46,350 nucleotides of DNA from assembly GCA_902384525.1 (NCBI GenBank), contig CABMCA010000126.1, positions 1-46,350 of the forward strand, read 5' to 3'. The notes below the pieces were generated by a model. It was given only the letters and a program-made list of their open reading frames with translations, ran no database searches and was not told where the DNA came from. Shown here piece after piece: positions 1-7,859 of this stretch. The translations under genes and the position numbers were made by a program. The stretch comes from an uncultured archaeon (GTDB taxonomy: Archaea > Halobacteriota > Methanosarcinia > Methanosarcinales > Methanoperedenaceae). Positions within the stretch are counted from its first letter, which is position 1. Each line of letters begins with the position of its first letter.

Positions 1-24
1 GGATTAGATTAGTATTCGAGAAGG

Positions 25-813
25 TCAAGTTTTAGAAGGTGTATTTCCCCTTAATTTATCTTTATTTTCGACGAATAGGGCATCATGAACTGCTTCCCTG
101 ATAATATATCCTGCTTTATGCAGAATTGTATCTTTGAGTTCGGCATCTCTTTCCATCCCCGCCGTGCAGGGATATGCATGATGTGCACTTGATATCACCT
201 CATCAAGCTTGCTATCCACCGGAGTGTTCTTAAGTTTCTGTGCTACATAATAAGCACATCCGCATGGCTGGCTGCTCAGGACTTGTACGGATGCAATATT
301 GTTATTCTTGACCCCGATCTTAAATCCGGGAAAGCCAATCCTGAATTGTTCTATAAAATTGTCAATTAAGGGATCATCACCTTTCTTAAGGGAGCAGAAT
401 GGCTTTGGCGCAGCAAATACAATTCCGGCTTTTTCACATTTCTCTTTTAACTGGTTCCTTAATCCTGGCGACAGCCAATTAGGTTCTTCAATAGGAGCTA
501 TGATCAAACGTGTTCCGGCATCCTTTGCCATGGCGGGAAGTTCGGTGATAATATCAGGATGAAGATTTATTGCTAACAACACATCGTTTTCCGGAAGAAC
601 AGGGGGCAGATACTTTTTTGGCTCTTCAATATAACCAGGCAGATTAAGAGGTTGTGTATATATCCCGATAATGTTTTTTGAAAAATCAAGATTTTTATCG
701 TCCCTGCAAAAAATGCACAATTTATCACAGGCAATACAGAAATTCCTGTAATTTAACAGGTTCCCTATTACGCGTTCCCCGAATTTGCCATTATATGCTA
801 CAAATATTCGCAT
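25..813 (-). CDS. DUF166 family protein
   Basis: This is an archaeal DUF166 protein of about 262 residues with no established function. The N-terminus MRIFVAYNGKFGERVIGNL and the following cysteines (CIACDKLCIFCR) are the family hallmark. Further cysteines come later (SSQPCGCAYYVAQ, HHAYPCTAGM), which suggests metal or Fe-S binding. I chose the ATG at 813 rather than 831 because the conserved family N-terminus starts there and because 831 would overlap the stop of the upstream gene. It lies 17 bp downstream of the zinc-finger-like gene on the same strand, so the two are probably cotranscribed. The family is sometimes labelled thymidylate synthase-like, but nothing in the sequence proves that activity. 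Confidence 0.8.
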   Translation of the reverse strand: MRIFVAYNGKFGERVIGNLLNYRNFCIACDKLCIFCRDDKNLDFSKNIIGIYTQPLNLPGYIEEPKKYLPPVLPENDVLLAINLHPDIITELPAMAKDAGTRLIIAPIEEPNWLSPGLRNQLKEKCEKAGIVFAAPKPFCSLKKGDDPLIDNFIEQFRIGFPGFKIGVKNNNIASVQVLSSQPCGCAYYVAQKLKNTPVDSKLDEVISSAHHAYPCTAGMERDAELKDTILHKAGYIIREAVHDALFVENKDKLRGNTPSKT

Positions 814-830
814 TATCCGGCATAGCCACA

Positions 831-1343
831 TTATTCCAGCATCTTCTCAAACATCATCCTGACCATCATTCGTTTCAATATGAAATAATCCTGGGTAGCC
901 GCCATTACAGCCTGTTTTTCCATCATCTTCCTGTCATGGGTCCATCCTGCCATTACTTTTTTCAAGGTTCCCATTAAAACGTCTTTTTTTTGTTCAGGTA
1001 AACTTGTGATGATATCTGTTCTTGATTTTACGATCTTTATTCTGTCTTCCTCAGGAAGTTCTGCAATTGAATCGAGCATATCGCTTATTGCTGTCATTCT
1101 CTTATCTTCCGGCATATTTGCGAATTGCTCCATCCGTGCGCTCAATATCTTGCGCCGTTCTTCATCCGGTTTTAATGCAAGCATGTGTACGGCTTCCATC
1201 ATCTGATTGATTTTTTCAGCCTTCATCTTGTACTCCTGGCATGCAGGACACTTTTCAAGATGTTCATCCAGTGATGCTATATCTTTGCCCGAACACTCTT
1301 CGCATGCTTTTGCCAACTTTTCTAATTCTTCCCTCTGACTCAT
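831..1343 (-). CDS. Hypothetical protein with N-terminal zinc-finger-like Cys/His cluster
   Basis: The N-terminal 45 residues contain CEECSGKDIASLDEHLEKC followed by PAC, a Cys-His-Cys arrangement like the zf-HC2/anti-sigma zinc fingers. The rest is a Met-rich, charged, predicted all-helical region with no family I recognise. I chose the ATG at 1343 because GGTGA lies about 8 bases upstream; an in-frame ATG at 1358 has no such site. The gene probably forms an operon with the downstream DUF166 gene. A regulatory or metal-binding role is only an inference. Confidence 0.7.
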   Translation of the reverse strand: MSQREELEKLAKACEECSGKDIASLDEHLEKCPACQEYKMKAEKINQMMEAVHMLALKPDEERRKILSARMEQFANMPEDKRMTAISDMLDSIAELPEEDRIKIVKSRTDIITSLPEQKKDVLMGTLKKVMAGWTHDRKMMEKQAVMAATQDYFILKRMMVRMMFEKMLE

Positions 1344-1500
1344 AAAAAAATTCACCAATCAAAAATAATAGGCATTTTCTCAGATATATAGTTACTTGAG
1401 ATTTTTACACTATCAATTTTATATGCTATAATTTAAGTCGCAAAAAACATCTTCAATGAATTTTTCGTATGAACAAAATCAATGCTGATTCATATATTAA

Positions 1501-1638
1501 TTAGTCAGCCAGCTCGCATTTTAAATAATGGTAGATTGCCTTGGCAATAGCATCTTTTACTGAAGACTCCCCGGACTTCACTTTCAAAGCGATCACATCT
1601 TCCTGGGGAAGTACTGACTGAATATGGACATATCTCAT
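1501..1638 (-). CDS. Small DUF5371-like protein (45 aa)
   Basis: This short gene of 45 codons plus stop starts MRYVHIQSVLPQEDVIALK and continues with a GESSVKDAIAKAIYHYLKC-like segment. This is the pattern of the short Methanosarcinales proteins grouped as DUF5371, which look like ribbon-helix-helix or antitoxin-like peptides. A clear ribosome binding site (GGAG, 6 bases before ATG) precedes the start. No function is established. The length, the ribosome binding site and the family-like sequence make it a real gene despite its size. Confidence 0.7.
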   Translation of the reverse strand: MRYVHIQSVLPQEDVIALKVKSGESSVKDAIAKAIYHYLKCELAD

Positions 1639-1794
1639 ATTTATCTCCTGAAATTAAATATATGATTTATATTTATTTATATTTAGAATTCACACGAATA
1701 TATAGGGAAGTGTGAAGTTTGGAACATCGGATCAAAAATTGATCGCAACTATCTTAATCCAGATCGAAAATTATTTACTATTGAAATAATGATT

Positions 1795-1989
1795 TTACTT
1801 TACGAGGCAAGTATAATCAAAAGGTTCAAATGTTTTTATCCATCTGGTTTTGTCTATTGGTTCATATTTCGGATCTCTTCCTTTACCTAATGTCTGGAAG
1901 ATCTTATCTTCTGTAATTTCAAGAATGTTCATCAATAATAAAAATGTATTTAATTGCTTATATAGGTGATATAATATTTTAATGCTCAA
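1795..1989 (-). CDS. Doubtful small ORF
   Basis: An open frame of 64 codons with no recognised domain; an internal ATG at 1932 would give 45 residues starting MNILEITEDKIFQTLGKG. The C-terminal half has balanced composition, so a small protein or a gene fragment is possible, but there is no convincing ribosome binding site. Apart from this ORF, the interval 1639-2050 is AT-rich and shows nothing I can identify. Confidence 0.25.
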   Translation of the reverse strand: MSIKILYHLYKQLNTFLLLMNILEITEDKIFQTLGKGRDPKYEPIDKTRWIKTFEPFDYTCLVK

Positions 1990-2050
1990 AATAATTGTTA
2001 TTATTATGAAGTTACTTTTATGGTCTTGACCAGATCCTTTTCATGATTGG

Positions 2051-2788
2051 TTACTCGATTATATATGTCACCTGGACAGATAACGAAACTTTTGTCTCCC
2101 CGGGATTGATTGGTGTAGCAACTTTTTCTTGCGCGATTGATACTTCCCTAACGAATGGTTGAATGATCCCGCCATCACTTATTGAAGATGTCTTCACACC
2201 GACTATCCTGACATCCAGCTTTTTAGCAAGATCATTGGCCTTTGATGATGCATTCGATACCGCTTCTGTCAGCAACTCATCCTGAAGTTCCTTTTGTTTT
2301 TCTTCGGATACGGAAAATGATATTCCTCCGATTTGATTGGCTCCCGTGGCTGCAGATCTGTCAATGATATCGCTCAGTTTTTCTAGCATCGTGGTTGTAA
2401 CCTGTATATTATTGGAGGCAGAGTAAGCTTCTATAGTTTGTACACCATTATTTTTGTAAACCGGCTGGATGGAAAGAAAGGACGTTTGAATGTCTTTATC
2501 CTCCAGTCCGAGATTCTTGAGTTCATTAATTACTGCATTCATTGAGACTGCATTCTTATTTGAAGCTTCCTTTGCAGTTTGTGCCTGAACAACAACACCA
2601 ATGCTCAATGAAGCAGTATCAGGGGCTACATTTTTATCCGCTGAGCCTGAGATAACGAGGGTGTGCTCCTCTTTTTGGCCGGATATGGCGAGAGGTCTTG
2701 CAAATAGTAAAACTGCCATTAATACTATAGCTATAGAAAGAACAAAAAGGATAGAATATAATTTATTGCTGGATATTTCCTGTGTCAT
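2051..2788 (-). CDS. SIMPL domain (DUF541) membrane-anchored protein
   Basis: The protein of about 245 residues begins with one hydrophobic segment (SILFVLSIAIVLMAVLLFA), a signal anchor or signal peptide. A SIMPL/DUF541 domain fills the rest: it opens with LVISGSADKNVAPDTASLS and ends with the strand KVSLSVQVTYIIE. The domain is periplasmic or extracytoplasmic in characterised relatives; its biochemical role is unclear and it has been linked to stress or envelope functions. I chose the ATG at 2788 because GTGGG sits 4 bases upstream; an in-frame ATG at 2812 lacks a site. It is transcribed divergently from the gene at 3237. Confidence 0.85.
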   Translation of the reverse strand: MTQEISSNKLYSILFVLSIAIVLMAVLLFARPLAISGQKEEHTLVISGSADKNVAPDTASLSIGVVVQAQTAKEASNKNAVSMNAVINELKNLGLEDKDIQTSFLSIQPVYKNNGVQTIEAYSASNNIQVTTTMLEKLSDIIDRSAATGANQIGGISFSVSEEKQKELQDELLTEAVSNASSKANDLAKKLDVRIVGVKTSSISDGGIIQPFVREVSIAQEKVATPINPGETKVSLSVQVTYIIE

Positions 2789-3236
2789 TTTCCCACCACT
2801 CTTAAATATCAATTTGTTTCATTATAAATCTTAGCCTGAATCAAGCATAAATGACCTTTTTCGCGCTCTGTTCAAAGTAGAAAAGTATGTTTAGTATAAA
2901 AAGAAACATATCAACCTATGACCCTTATTGTGACTAATAATCTTGAAAAACCAATAATAGACTTTACACCCATAAAATAAATCATTAAATACGTTTAAAA
3001 CCAAAAAAAACCAATTAAACTATCGATGGCCTTATTAAATTTGCAGTTATACCACATTCTCTCAATAAATTATGCCAAAGGAAACACCACATGGTATTAA
3101 ATCCTGATCCTCAGGCAAATTTGAGTCATTCAATTAAATCAAAATATTGTATCTATTAAAAACATGCGATATATGTTTTGAATCGACAATAACTGAACAA
3201 AAAATATATTTATCATTAAATATAAAAATTCTGACA
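2789..3236. other. AT-rich divergent intergenic region with TATA-like box
   Basis: This 448-bp stretch separates two divergent genes and holds no gene I can support. A TATA-like run AAAATATATTTATC at about 3200-3213 lies 24-37 bases before the ATG at 3237, which fits an archaeal promoter with a very short leader. A 22-codon frame preceded by AAAGGA starts at 3092 but resembles nothing. Confidence 0.45.
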
Positions 3237-3896
3237 ATGACTTACAAAAAATCGATATTCAAAGACCTGTTTGAAAAACGCAGGAGCTTAGCGGTTAAAA
3301 TAGGGCTGACCGGTATAATCTTTTTGCTTTTTTCTTTACTTGCAAAGGAATTGATCCCTATTTCACAGCCAACTGGTATTTTACATATCCTGAATGTTAT
3401 TATTGAGCTTTTTGGCAAAGTGGGTGAAGCCTTTATACTTTCAGGTTTTGTTGTCTTTGTCCTGGAAGAGCATCCTCTTGCAATGATGGTTAAAGATGTA
3501 TCAAGATCCATTATAGATGAAATAATTGACAGGCATTTTACAAGGAATGAATTGATAGGATTTATTTTAAAAGGAATACGAAATTTAAATAAATATGAGC
3601 AAATAGATGATGAAATATATTCTTTGTATGAAAAACATGGTTTGCTCGAATTGGCCGAAGAGCCCAGAATGTCCAATCTTTCAATAATCTTCAAGAAAGA
3701 AGGTGAAGTGGAAGGTGAAAATGACAAAATCGTCCTGAACAGGATGTATGATTATATGGCAAAAAATGAGGCAAAAGAAGGGGGTACTTCAAAATTGATA
3801 AACAGGGACGGTCTTGTTGCATTTTTCGATTCTGCTGTTCCGGGATTAACAACCGAGGAAGAGGAAGAGATTCTGAAGAATATTCACAAATACTAG
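3237..3896 (+). CDS. Membrane protein with cytoplasmic C-terminal domain, ended by an in-frame TAG
   Basis: Two hydrophobic segments (around KIGLTGIIFLLFSLLAKEL and EAFILSGFVVFVLEE) are followed by a charged cytoplasmic region of about 140 residues. I recognise no family. I chose the ATG at 3237 because a TATA-like sequence lies just upstream. The upstream TTG-type start at 3147 would add a non-membrane tail across that promoter. The frame ends at TAG 3894-3896, but the same frame stays open past it through 3942-4394, so this may be the N-terminal part of one longer gene cut by a nonsense codon. Confidence 0.6.
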   Translation: MTYKKSIFKDLFEKRRSLAVKIGLTGIIFLLFSLLAKELIPISQPTGILHILNVIIELFGKVGEAFILSGFVVFVLEEHPLAMMVKDVSRSIIDEIIDRHFTRNELIGFILKGIRNLNKYEQIDDEIYSLYEKHGLLELAEEPRMSNLSIIFKKEGEVEGENDKIVLNRMYDYMAKNEAKEGGTSKLINRDGLVAFFDSAVPGLTTEEEEEILKNIHKY

Positions 3897-3941
3897 GATA
3901 TTTCCTTCAAATTTTCTACTTCATTTGAAATAAGCGGATAT

Positions 3942-4394
3942 ATGTGCAATAAGAATCTAACGCCGCTTGAGCCAGTTTACATAAGGAGAAATGATTTTGA
4001 TCTTGAAAATTGCAGACCGAATAATTCAAAAAATGAAACGGAAATCAAGCCCAGACTATTCGTTGTTTATGAGATAATAAGCCAGAGCGATGGGAATAAG
4101 ATCCTGAAATTGAATGCATATTTTAATATCAAGATACCTCCAAAAGAGTTCATCGAGCTTTTTTTTGAAGTAAAGGGAATTGTGCCTGTTTTTGATCTAT
4201 GGACTTATGAATTCATTTCATATACAAAGGGAGCAACATTTGAATTGCAGTTAGGGGATGATTTTGAGACCAAGATCGAGGAAGTCCTTATCGGCGTTCC
4301 AAATCCTCCTATCAAATCTAATTCAAAATTGAAATATAATGGCTGGATCATGCCCCATTCATCAATATCAGGAACCTGGAGAAGGAAGCTTTAA
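3942..4394 (+). CDS. Beta-rich hypothetical domain in frame with the preceding gene
   Basis: This frame encodes 150 residues with alternating polar and hydrophobic strands (LFVVYEIISQSD, FNIKIPPKEFIELFFEVKG, ATFELQLGDDFETKIEEVL) and no family I recognise. It lies in exactly the same reading frame as the gene ending at TAG 3896, and the 15 codons between them are open and look coding (DISFKFSTSFEISGY). Its own ATG at 3942 has no good ribosome binding site. It is therefore either the C-terminal domain of an interrupted gene or a weakly initiated separate gene. Confidence 0.5.
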   Translation: MCNKNLTPLEPVYIRRNDFDLENCRPNNSKNETEIKPRLFVVYEIISQSDGNKILKLNAYFNIKIPPKEFIELFFEVKGIVPVFDLWTYEFISYTKGATFELQLGDDFETKIEEVLIGVPNPPIKSNSKLKYNGWIMPHSSISGTWRRKL

Positions 4395-4542
4395 TTGTTA
4401 AATCGACTGGCGAATGCCGTTTAAGGCCACTCAAAATTTCATCCTCCTGTAAAACACCGCTTTTACTATTTCTGCCGGGAATGATGTAAAATGCCACGAT
4501 CAGTGTTGCATATCATCATCAGGTAAATTCGGCACTGTTATC

Positions 4543-6246
4543 TTATGCTTGATTAAGATAACTATTTATGCGCCTTAAATAATGGGAAATCAGGCTCTTA
4601 AGACCGCCTGAGTCCTTAGAGTTCATATCTTCATACACCCTGTGTTTTACTAAATGGCCAATAATTGGGCCGTCGTCCTTTGGCAATCTATTTTTAGCTG
4701 CCACATTTTTAAAAGCATCAAATACATTATTAAAATCATCCGGATCGGCGGGCGCACCAGGGCCCAGATGCTCCTTGACAAGCATTTTTCTCAAAGCTAA
4801 AGCTTGCTCTTTTCCATGAACCAGTATTGCCATTTCGCTGGAGCCCCTGGGTTGTTTCGACGTAGCTCCTCCCATACCAAATCTATCTAAATTAGCTGAA
4901 CCTACTATCGCCCATTCGTCATCTATAATTGCTATCTTAGCATGGACGTAGATAGGTATTCGCCTTTCCCCGGATGTTGACACCAGAGAATATGCTGCAA
5001 TCTTGTCTCTGTTAGTGTTGATCAATTTTGCAAGATTTTTTCTTATTGCAGTATCATAATGATCTGGCATCACCGGCGCTACTACAATCACCCTGAATTC
5101 CTTCTTAGATTTCTTCTTATTCCCGATATTGTCAATGAGAACTTTCAGAACCTCCCCGTCCTCAAATGGATACTGGTTTTCGATATAGATATTCTTCTTC
5201 GCCTTGCTGAATAGATTTCTATAAGCATCCCATATACCGTAATCTTCATCGGGACTATAACTTCTTAGAATTTGTGCCCATACCTTTCCCCTGGAATAAC
5301 CTTCTTCTGAAGAAAGAGATGCATACTTATTTTTGTATTGTTCTATTTCATTTTTGAGATCGGCCTTTGGTGGAAATTTGAAAGGTGTAGTTACAGTTCG
5401 TTTATTTTTACTAAGATCAAGAGGATCTGATTCCGTTATCGAATAATTAGTGTCAGCCTTCTCGTATCTTCGACTGAAATTAAGGGCAAGATCATATGCA
5501 TCAGGACCGACTACTTTTGCATGGACATCATGCCAGAGCACCTGGCTTCCCTCTTCACAGCCCTCGCCAAACCATTCGTTGCCTGGCTTACAGATATAAC
5601 TCCCTTTCTTCTTTTTTTTATCCCAAATATATTCTCCCATCACATTTTTATCACTGATCCAACTCATTTGGGTATCAATCCGAAATGGTGGATCTACCGT
5701 GTCCGGAGTGTCTAAGATCCTGTCCAGATTATGTTCTGATTTAGTCCATCTGCCAAAGGCAAAATCAATTCCACCACAGAATCCTATCAATCCTTCATCT
5801 GTACCAACCACTATGGATTTTTGATGATGCACTCCGATTTCATGTCCTTCAAAATTCGACCCCCACATGGCTAACCGAATATCGATTTTGTTTGACCAGT
5901 CTCTCACCATCTTGAATGCTTCTTCCGCGCCAAAAGTGCCTTTTTGGACATAACTTGGGTGAAACATCACTATCCTCACCGGAGCATCTTTGTTTTGCGC
6001 TTTGACAGCTAATAGACTGATTAATGGTACTGTCTTTTCGGTAATATTTTGTTTTGTCTTATTCAGATTATTTACTTCATCCAGGATTTTTTTATGAATG
6101 TCACTCTTATTATACATTTTATTGTAATCCTCTTCACCCCTGACCAGGTTTATGCCAGGGCTAAAGAACGAAGCTAAGACATAAATGAACGTTGTAGCCC
6201 TAATGAAAGCATCGCACATCTCAAACATTGCCTCACGTCCGTCCAA
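4543..6246 (-). CDS. Phospholipase D-like protein (main frame of a frameshifted gene)
   Basis: This is a phospholipase D superfamily protein with both catalytic HKD motifs. The first is HHQKSIVVGTDEGLIGFCGG (about residue 140). The second is VHAKIAIIDDEWAIVGSANL (about residue 430), with Asn/Ser after each as expected. Such enzymes hydrolyse or transfer phosphodiester bonds of phospholipids. The apparent TTG start at 6246 is internal to a conserved stretch: homologous-looking sequence continues upstream as far as a TGA at 6286. Before that the gene continues in another frame from ATG 6421. A +1 shift at the run of four Cs (6278-6281 on the complement) would join them into about 625 residues. 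Confidence 0.8.
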   Translation of the reverse strand: MDGREAMFEMCDAFIRATTFIYVLASFFSPGINLVRGEEDYNKMYNKSDIHKKILDEVNNLNKTKQNITEKTVPLISLLAVKAQNKDAPVRIVMFHPSYVQKGTFGAEEAFKMVRDWSNKIDIRLAMWGSNFEGHEIGVHHQKSIVVGTDEGLIGFCGGIDFAFGRWTKSEHNLDRILDTPDTVDPPFRIDTQMSWISDKNVMGEYIWDKKKKKGSYICKPGNEWFGEGCEEGSQVLWHDVHAKVVGPDAYDLALNFSRRYEKADTNYSITESDPLDLSKNKRTVTTPFKFPPKADLKNEIEQYKNKYASLSSEEGYSRGKVWAQILRSYSPDEDYGIWDAYRNLFSKAKKNIYIENQYPFEDGEVLKVLIDNIGNKKKSKKEFRVIVVAPVMPDHYDTAIRKNLAKLINTNRDKIAAYSLVSTSGERRIPIYVHAKIAIIDDEWAIVGSANLDRFGMGGATSKQPRGSSEMAILVHGKEQALALRKMLVKEHLGPGAPADPDDFNNVFDAFKNVAAKNRLPKDDGPIIGHLVKHRVYEDMNSKDSGGLKSLISHYLRRINSYLNQA

Positions 6247-6268
6247 AAGCCATTGGACATAATTTCCA

Positions 6269-6421
6269 TCATGCGGAGGGGTAGCTCACGTTCAGACCTG
6301 AACTTTTAATATCCTTATCGTTTTTATCCATTTTTGCCCACAATTCCTGCTTGGCGAAATCAATTTTAGCACGGTTTATGTCCATATCTTCCCGGGTAAG
6401 TTCAGAAATTTTATACAGCAT
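6269..6421 (-). pseudogene. N-terminal fragment of the phospholipase D-like gene (out of frame)
   Basis: The start codon at 6421 has GGGTG about 9 bases upstream and encodes a Lys/Asp-rich leader of about 48 residues that begins MLYKISELTREDMD and ends in the frame read as GLNVSYP. It runs into TGA at 6269. Skipping one C in the C4 run switches to the main frame at PHDGNYVQWLLDG, which is why I treat it as the true N-terminus of the downstream gene. Confidence 0.6.
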
Positions 6422-6682
6422 GAATAGCACCCATATAGAAAATTACCCTTTAAGCTGATAATCTTAATGGAATTCAAAATAGCCTTGCAGGTGTTAAACA
6501 ATCTCATGATCATGGAGCATATACAGTATAATATCTCCATGTTAAAAAGAAGGCGATATACCTGGGAAAACTGTTTATAGATTTCTTTTATTGCAACTTT
6601 CCGCTAAAAAATCCTCAAAATCTATCCCATAAAAGAGTGTTGACATATTTTCGGGGATAGGCATAGCGCTAAATAGTTTCAA

Positions 6683-6800
6683 ACCAGACTGAGTAAGGAA
6701 CGAGACATAGTATTGCAGGAACTGCAAGATTTCAAGCCTGTGGAGAATCCGGCAGGTATTCGTTGAAGCAGGAAGCCACAATGCCTTTAGGCTATGGTAG
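6683..6800 (+). pseudogene. Remnant of a tnpB 3' end (IS200/IS605 family)
   Basis: Two adjacent frames give pieces that look like the C-terminus of a methanogen TnpB: RLSKERDIVLQELQDF plus KPVENPAG in one frame, then FVEAGSHNAFRLW and a stop in the next. The tail pattern VEAGS plus a short hydrophobic end is typical of these transposon proteins. The sequence CCACAATGCCTTTAGGCTATGG at the end can form a small hairpin. The sequence upstream to 6422 contains stops in all useful frames, so this is a decayed fragment. The remainder of 6422-6828 shows no gene I can support. Confidence 0.5.
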
Positions 6801-6828
6801 TTCACATATCCCCAAGTGATGAAGACAT

Positions 6829-7239
6829 ATGGTTTTTGATGTTAAGACCCAGGCAATGATAAACCTGACAATCCAGGTGCTGCTCATTATGTCGGTATCT
6901 GGCGCAGTATTTCTCGTAAAGAAGAGAAATCTAGGAAAACACTGCGTCGTCATGAGAGTCGCTGTCCTGTTACAGATAATAGCGATAGCCGGCGTAATGC
7001 TGCCCTCGATGCTCGGTTACATTGAAAATGAACAACGGAGTATATTCTTCAACATGGAGATGTTGGTGCACCATACTCTCGGACTAACTGTCATTGCGAT
7101 ATGGATTTATATAAATCTGGTATTTGCGGGAGTTATGAGGATAAGAGTCAGGCTTGAGACAGCCATGAGGTTAGCATTGGCATCATGGATACTGGCACTC
7201 ATCATTGGATTACACATGTATTTCCTGATCTGGATGTGA
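6829..7239 (+). CDS. Four-helix integral membrane protein, DUF420-like or cytochrome b-like
   Basis: The 136 residues form four hydrophobic helices (around 12-30, 42-62, 75-98 and 112-135). Histidines occur in or near the helices, notably the pair in MEMLVHHTLGLTV and one in GLHMYFLIW near the end. This resembles small heme-b or DUF420-type membrane proteins, but I cannot assign it. It precedes a DUF2769 protein and a flavin reductase on the same strand, which hints at a redox setting. No signal for regulation is obvious. Confidence 0.65.
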   Translation: MVFDVKTQAMINLTIQVLLIMSVSGAVFLVKKRNLGKHCVVMRVAVLLQIIAIAGVMLPSMLGYIENEQRSIFFNMEMLVHHTLGLTVIAIWIYINLVFAGVMRIRVRLETAMRLALASWILALIIGLHMYFLIWM

Positions 7240-7360
7240 CCATGGCAGGTATGGAGAAACTATTTCAATGCAATACAAGGATCATGTCCTGGTCTATACT
7301 TTAATAAGTCGATAGCGAAAGATTTAATTGATGCAAAACTCACGTAGAAGGAGAAATGGA

Positions 7361-7711
7361 ATGGAGAAAAATCCATCACCTTTGATAGCTCAATATCAAC
7401 CAAAAAAAAATGGAAGAAAGAGTCAGAGTAAGCCGAAAAATCTCTTCGATCGTTTCATAGATTACAAGAACGATATTCTCAGGTTTATGCATGACTTTAA
7501 GGTTCCCCAATGTATGTGCGGCCTCTGTCCCACATATATTGAATGCAGAGAAGAAACAGCATTTTGTCTTTCAACAACCGGAAAAAGCAAATGCATTAAA
7601 GAGGAAAAAGGATGTTTGTGCCCGGGCTGTCCGGTTCACGAAAAAATGGGATTTAAATATGTTTACTATTGCATCCGCGGAAATGAAAAGGAGCAACTTG
7701 CAAAAAAGTAA
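7361..7711 (+). CDS. DUF2769 cysteine-rich protein
   Basis: This is a 116-residue protein with the DUF2769 cysteine pattern: CMCGLCPTYIEC, then FCLSTTGKSKC, then CLCPGCPVHEKMG and YYCIRG. The cysteines probably bind metal or an Fe-S cluster; the family is common in methanogenic archaea and has no proven function. I chose the ATG at 7361 because AAGGAG lies 7 bases upstream; in-frame ATG 7331 has none. The downstream reductase frame starts inside the end of this gene, so the two were probably translationally coupled. Confidence 0.85.
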   Translation: MEKNPSPLIAQYQPKKNGRKSQSKPKNLFDRFIDYKNDILRFMHDFKVPQCMCGLCPTYIECREETAFCLSTTGKSKCIKEEKGCLCPGCPVHEKMGFKYVYYCIRGNEKEQLAKK

Positions 7712-7859
7712 AGAATGGAAATGCAGCGTATGCGGTTACATTCATAGGTGAAATGAACCTCCGGAAGAATGTCCCCAATGCAGTAGTTCTTCTAAAGAAT
7801 ATTCGGAACTAAAGGATAAGCAAAAACTTGGATATGATGGGGAAAAATTTGATGTTTTA
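7698..7859 (+). pseudogene. Rubredoxin-like N-terminal domain interrupted by TGA
   Basis: The frame of the flavin reductase extends upstream to a TTG at 7698 with GGAG just before it. It encodes a rubredoxin-type domain: WKCSVCGYIHR, then TGA at 7749-7751, then NEPPEECPQC. Intact rubredoxin-like domains read roughly CGYIHEG-x-EPPE-x-CP-x-C, so the TGA falls where a glycine (GGA) is expected. A single G-to-T change explains it. The domain would donate electrons to the flavin domain that follows without any shift of frame. Confidence 0.7.

Noticed and set aside
3894-3896. TAG as evidence for genome-wide pyrrolysine decoding
   Set aside because: At least six other genes in the window end in TAG at sensible places, so the codon is used as an ordinary stop, and no pyl genes are visible here.
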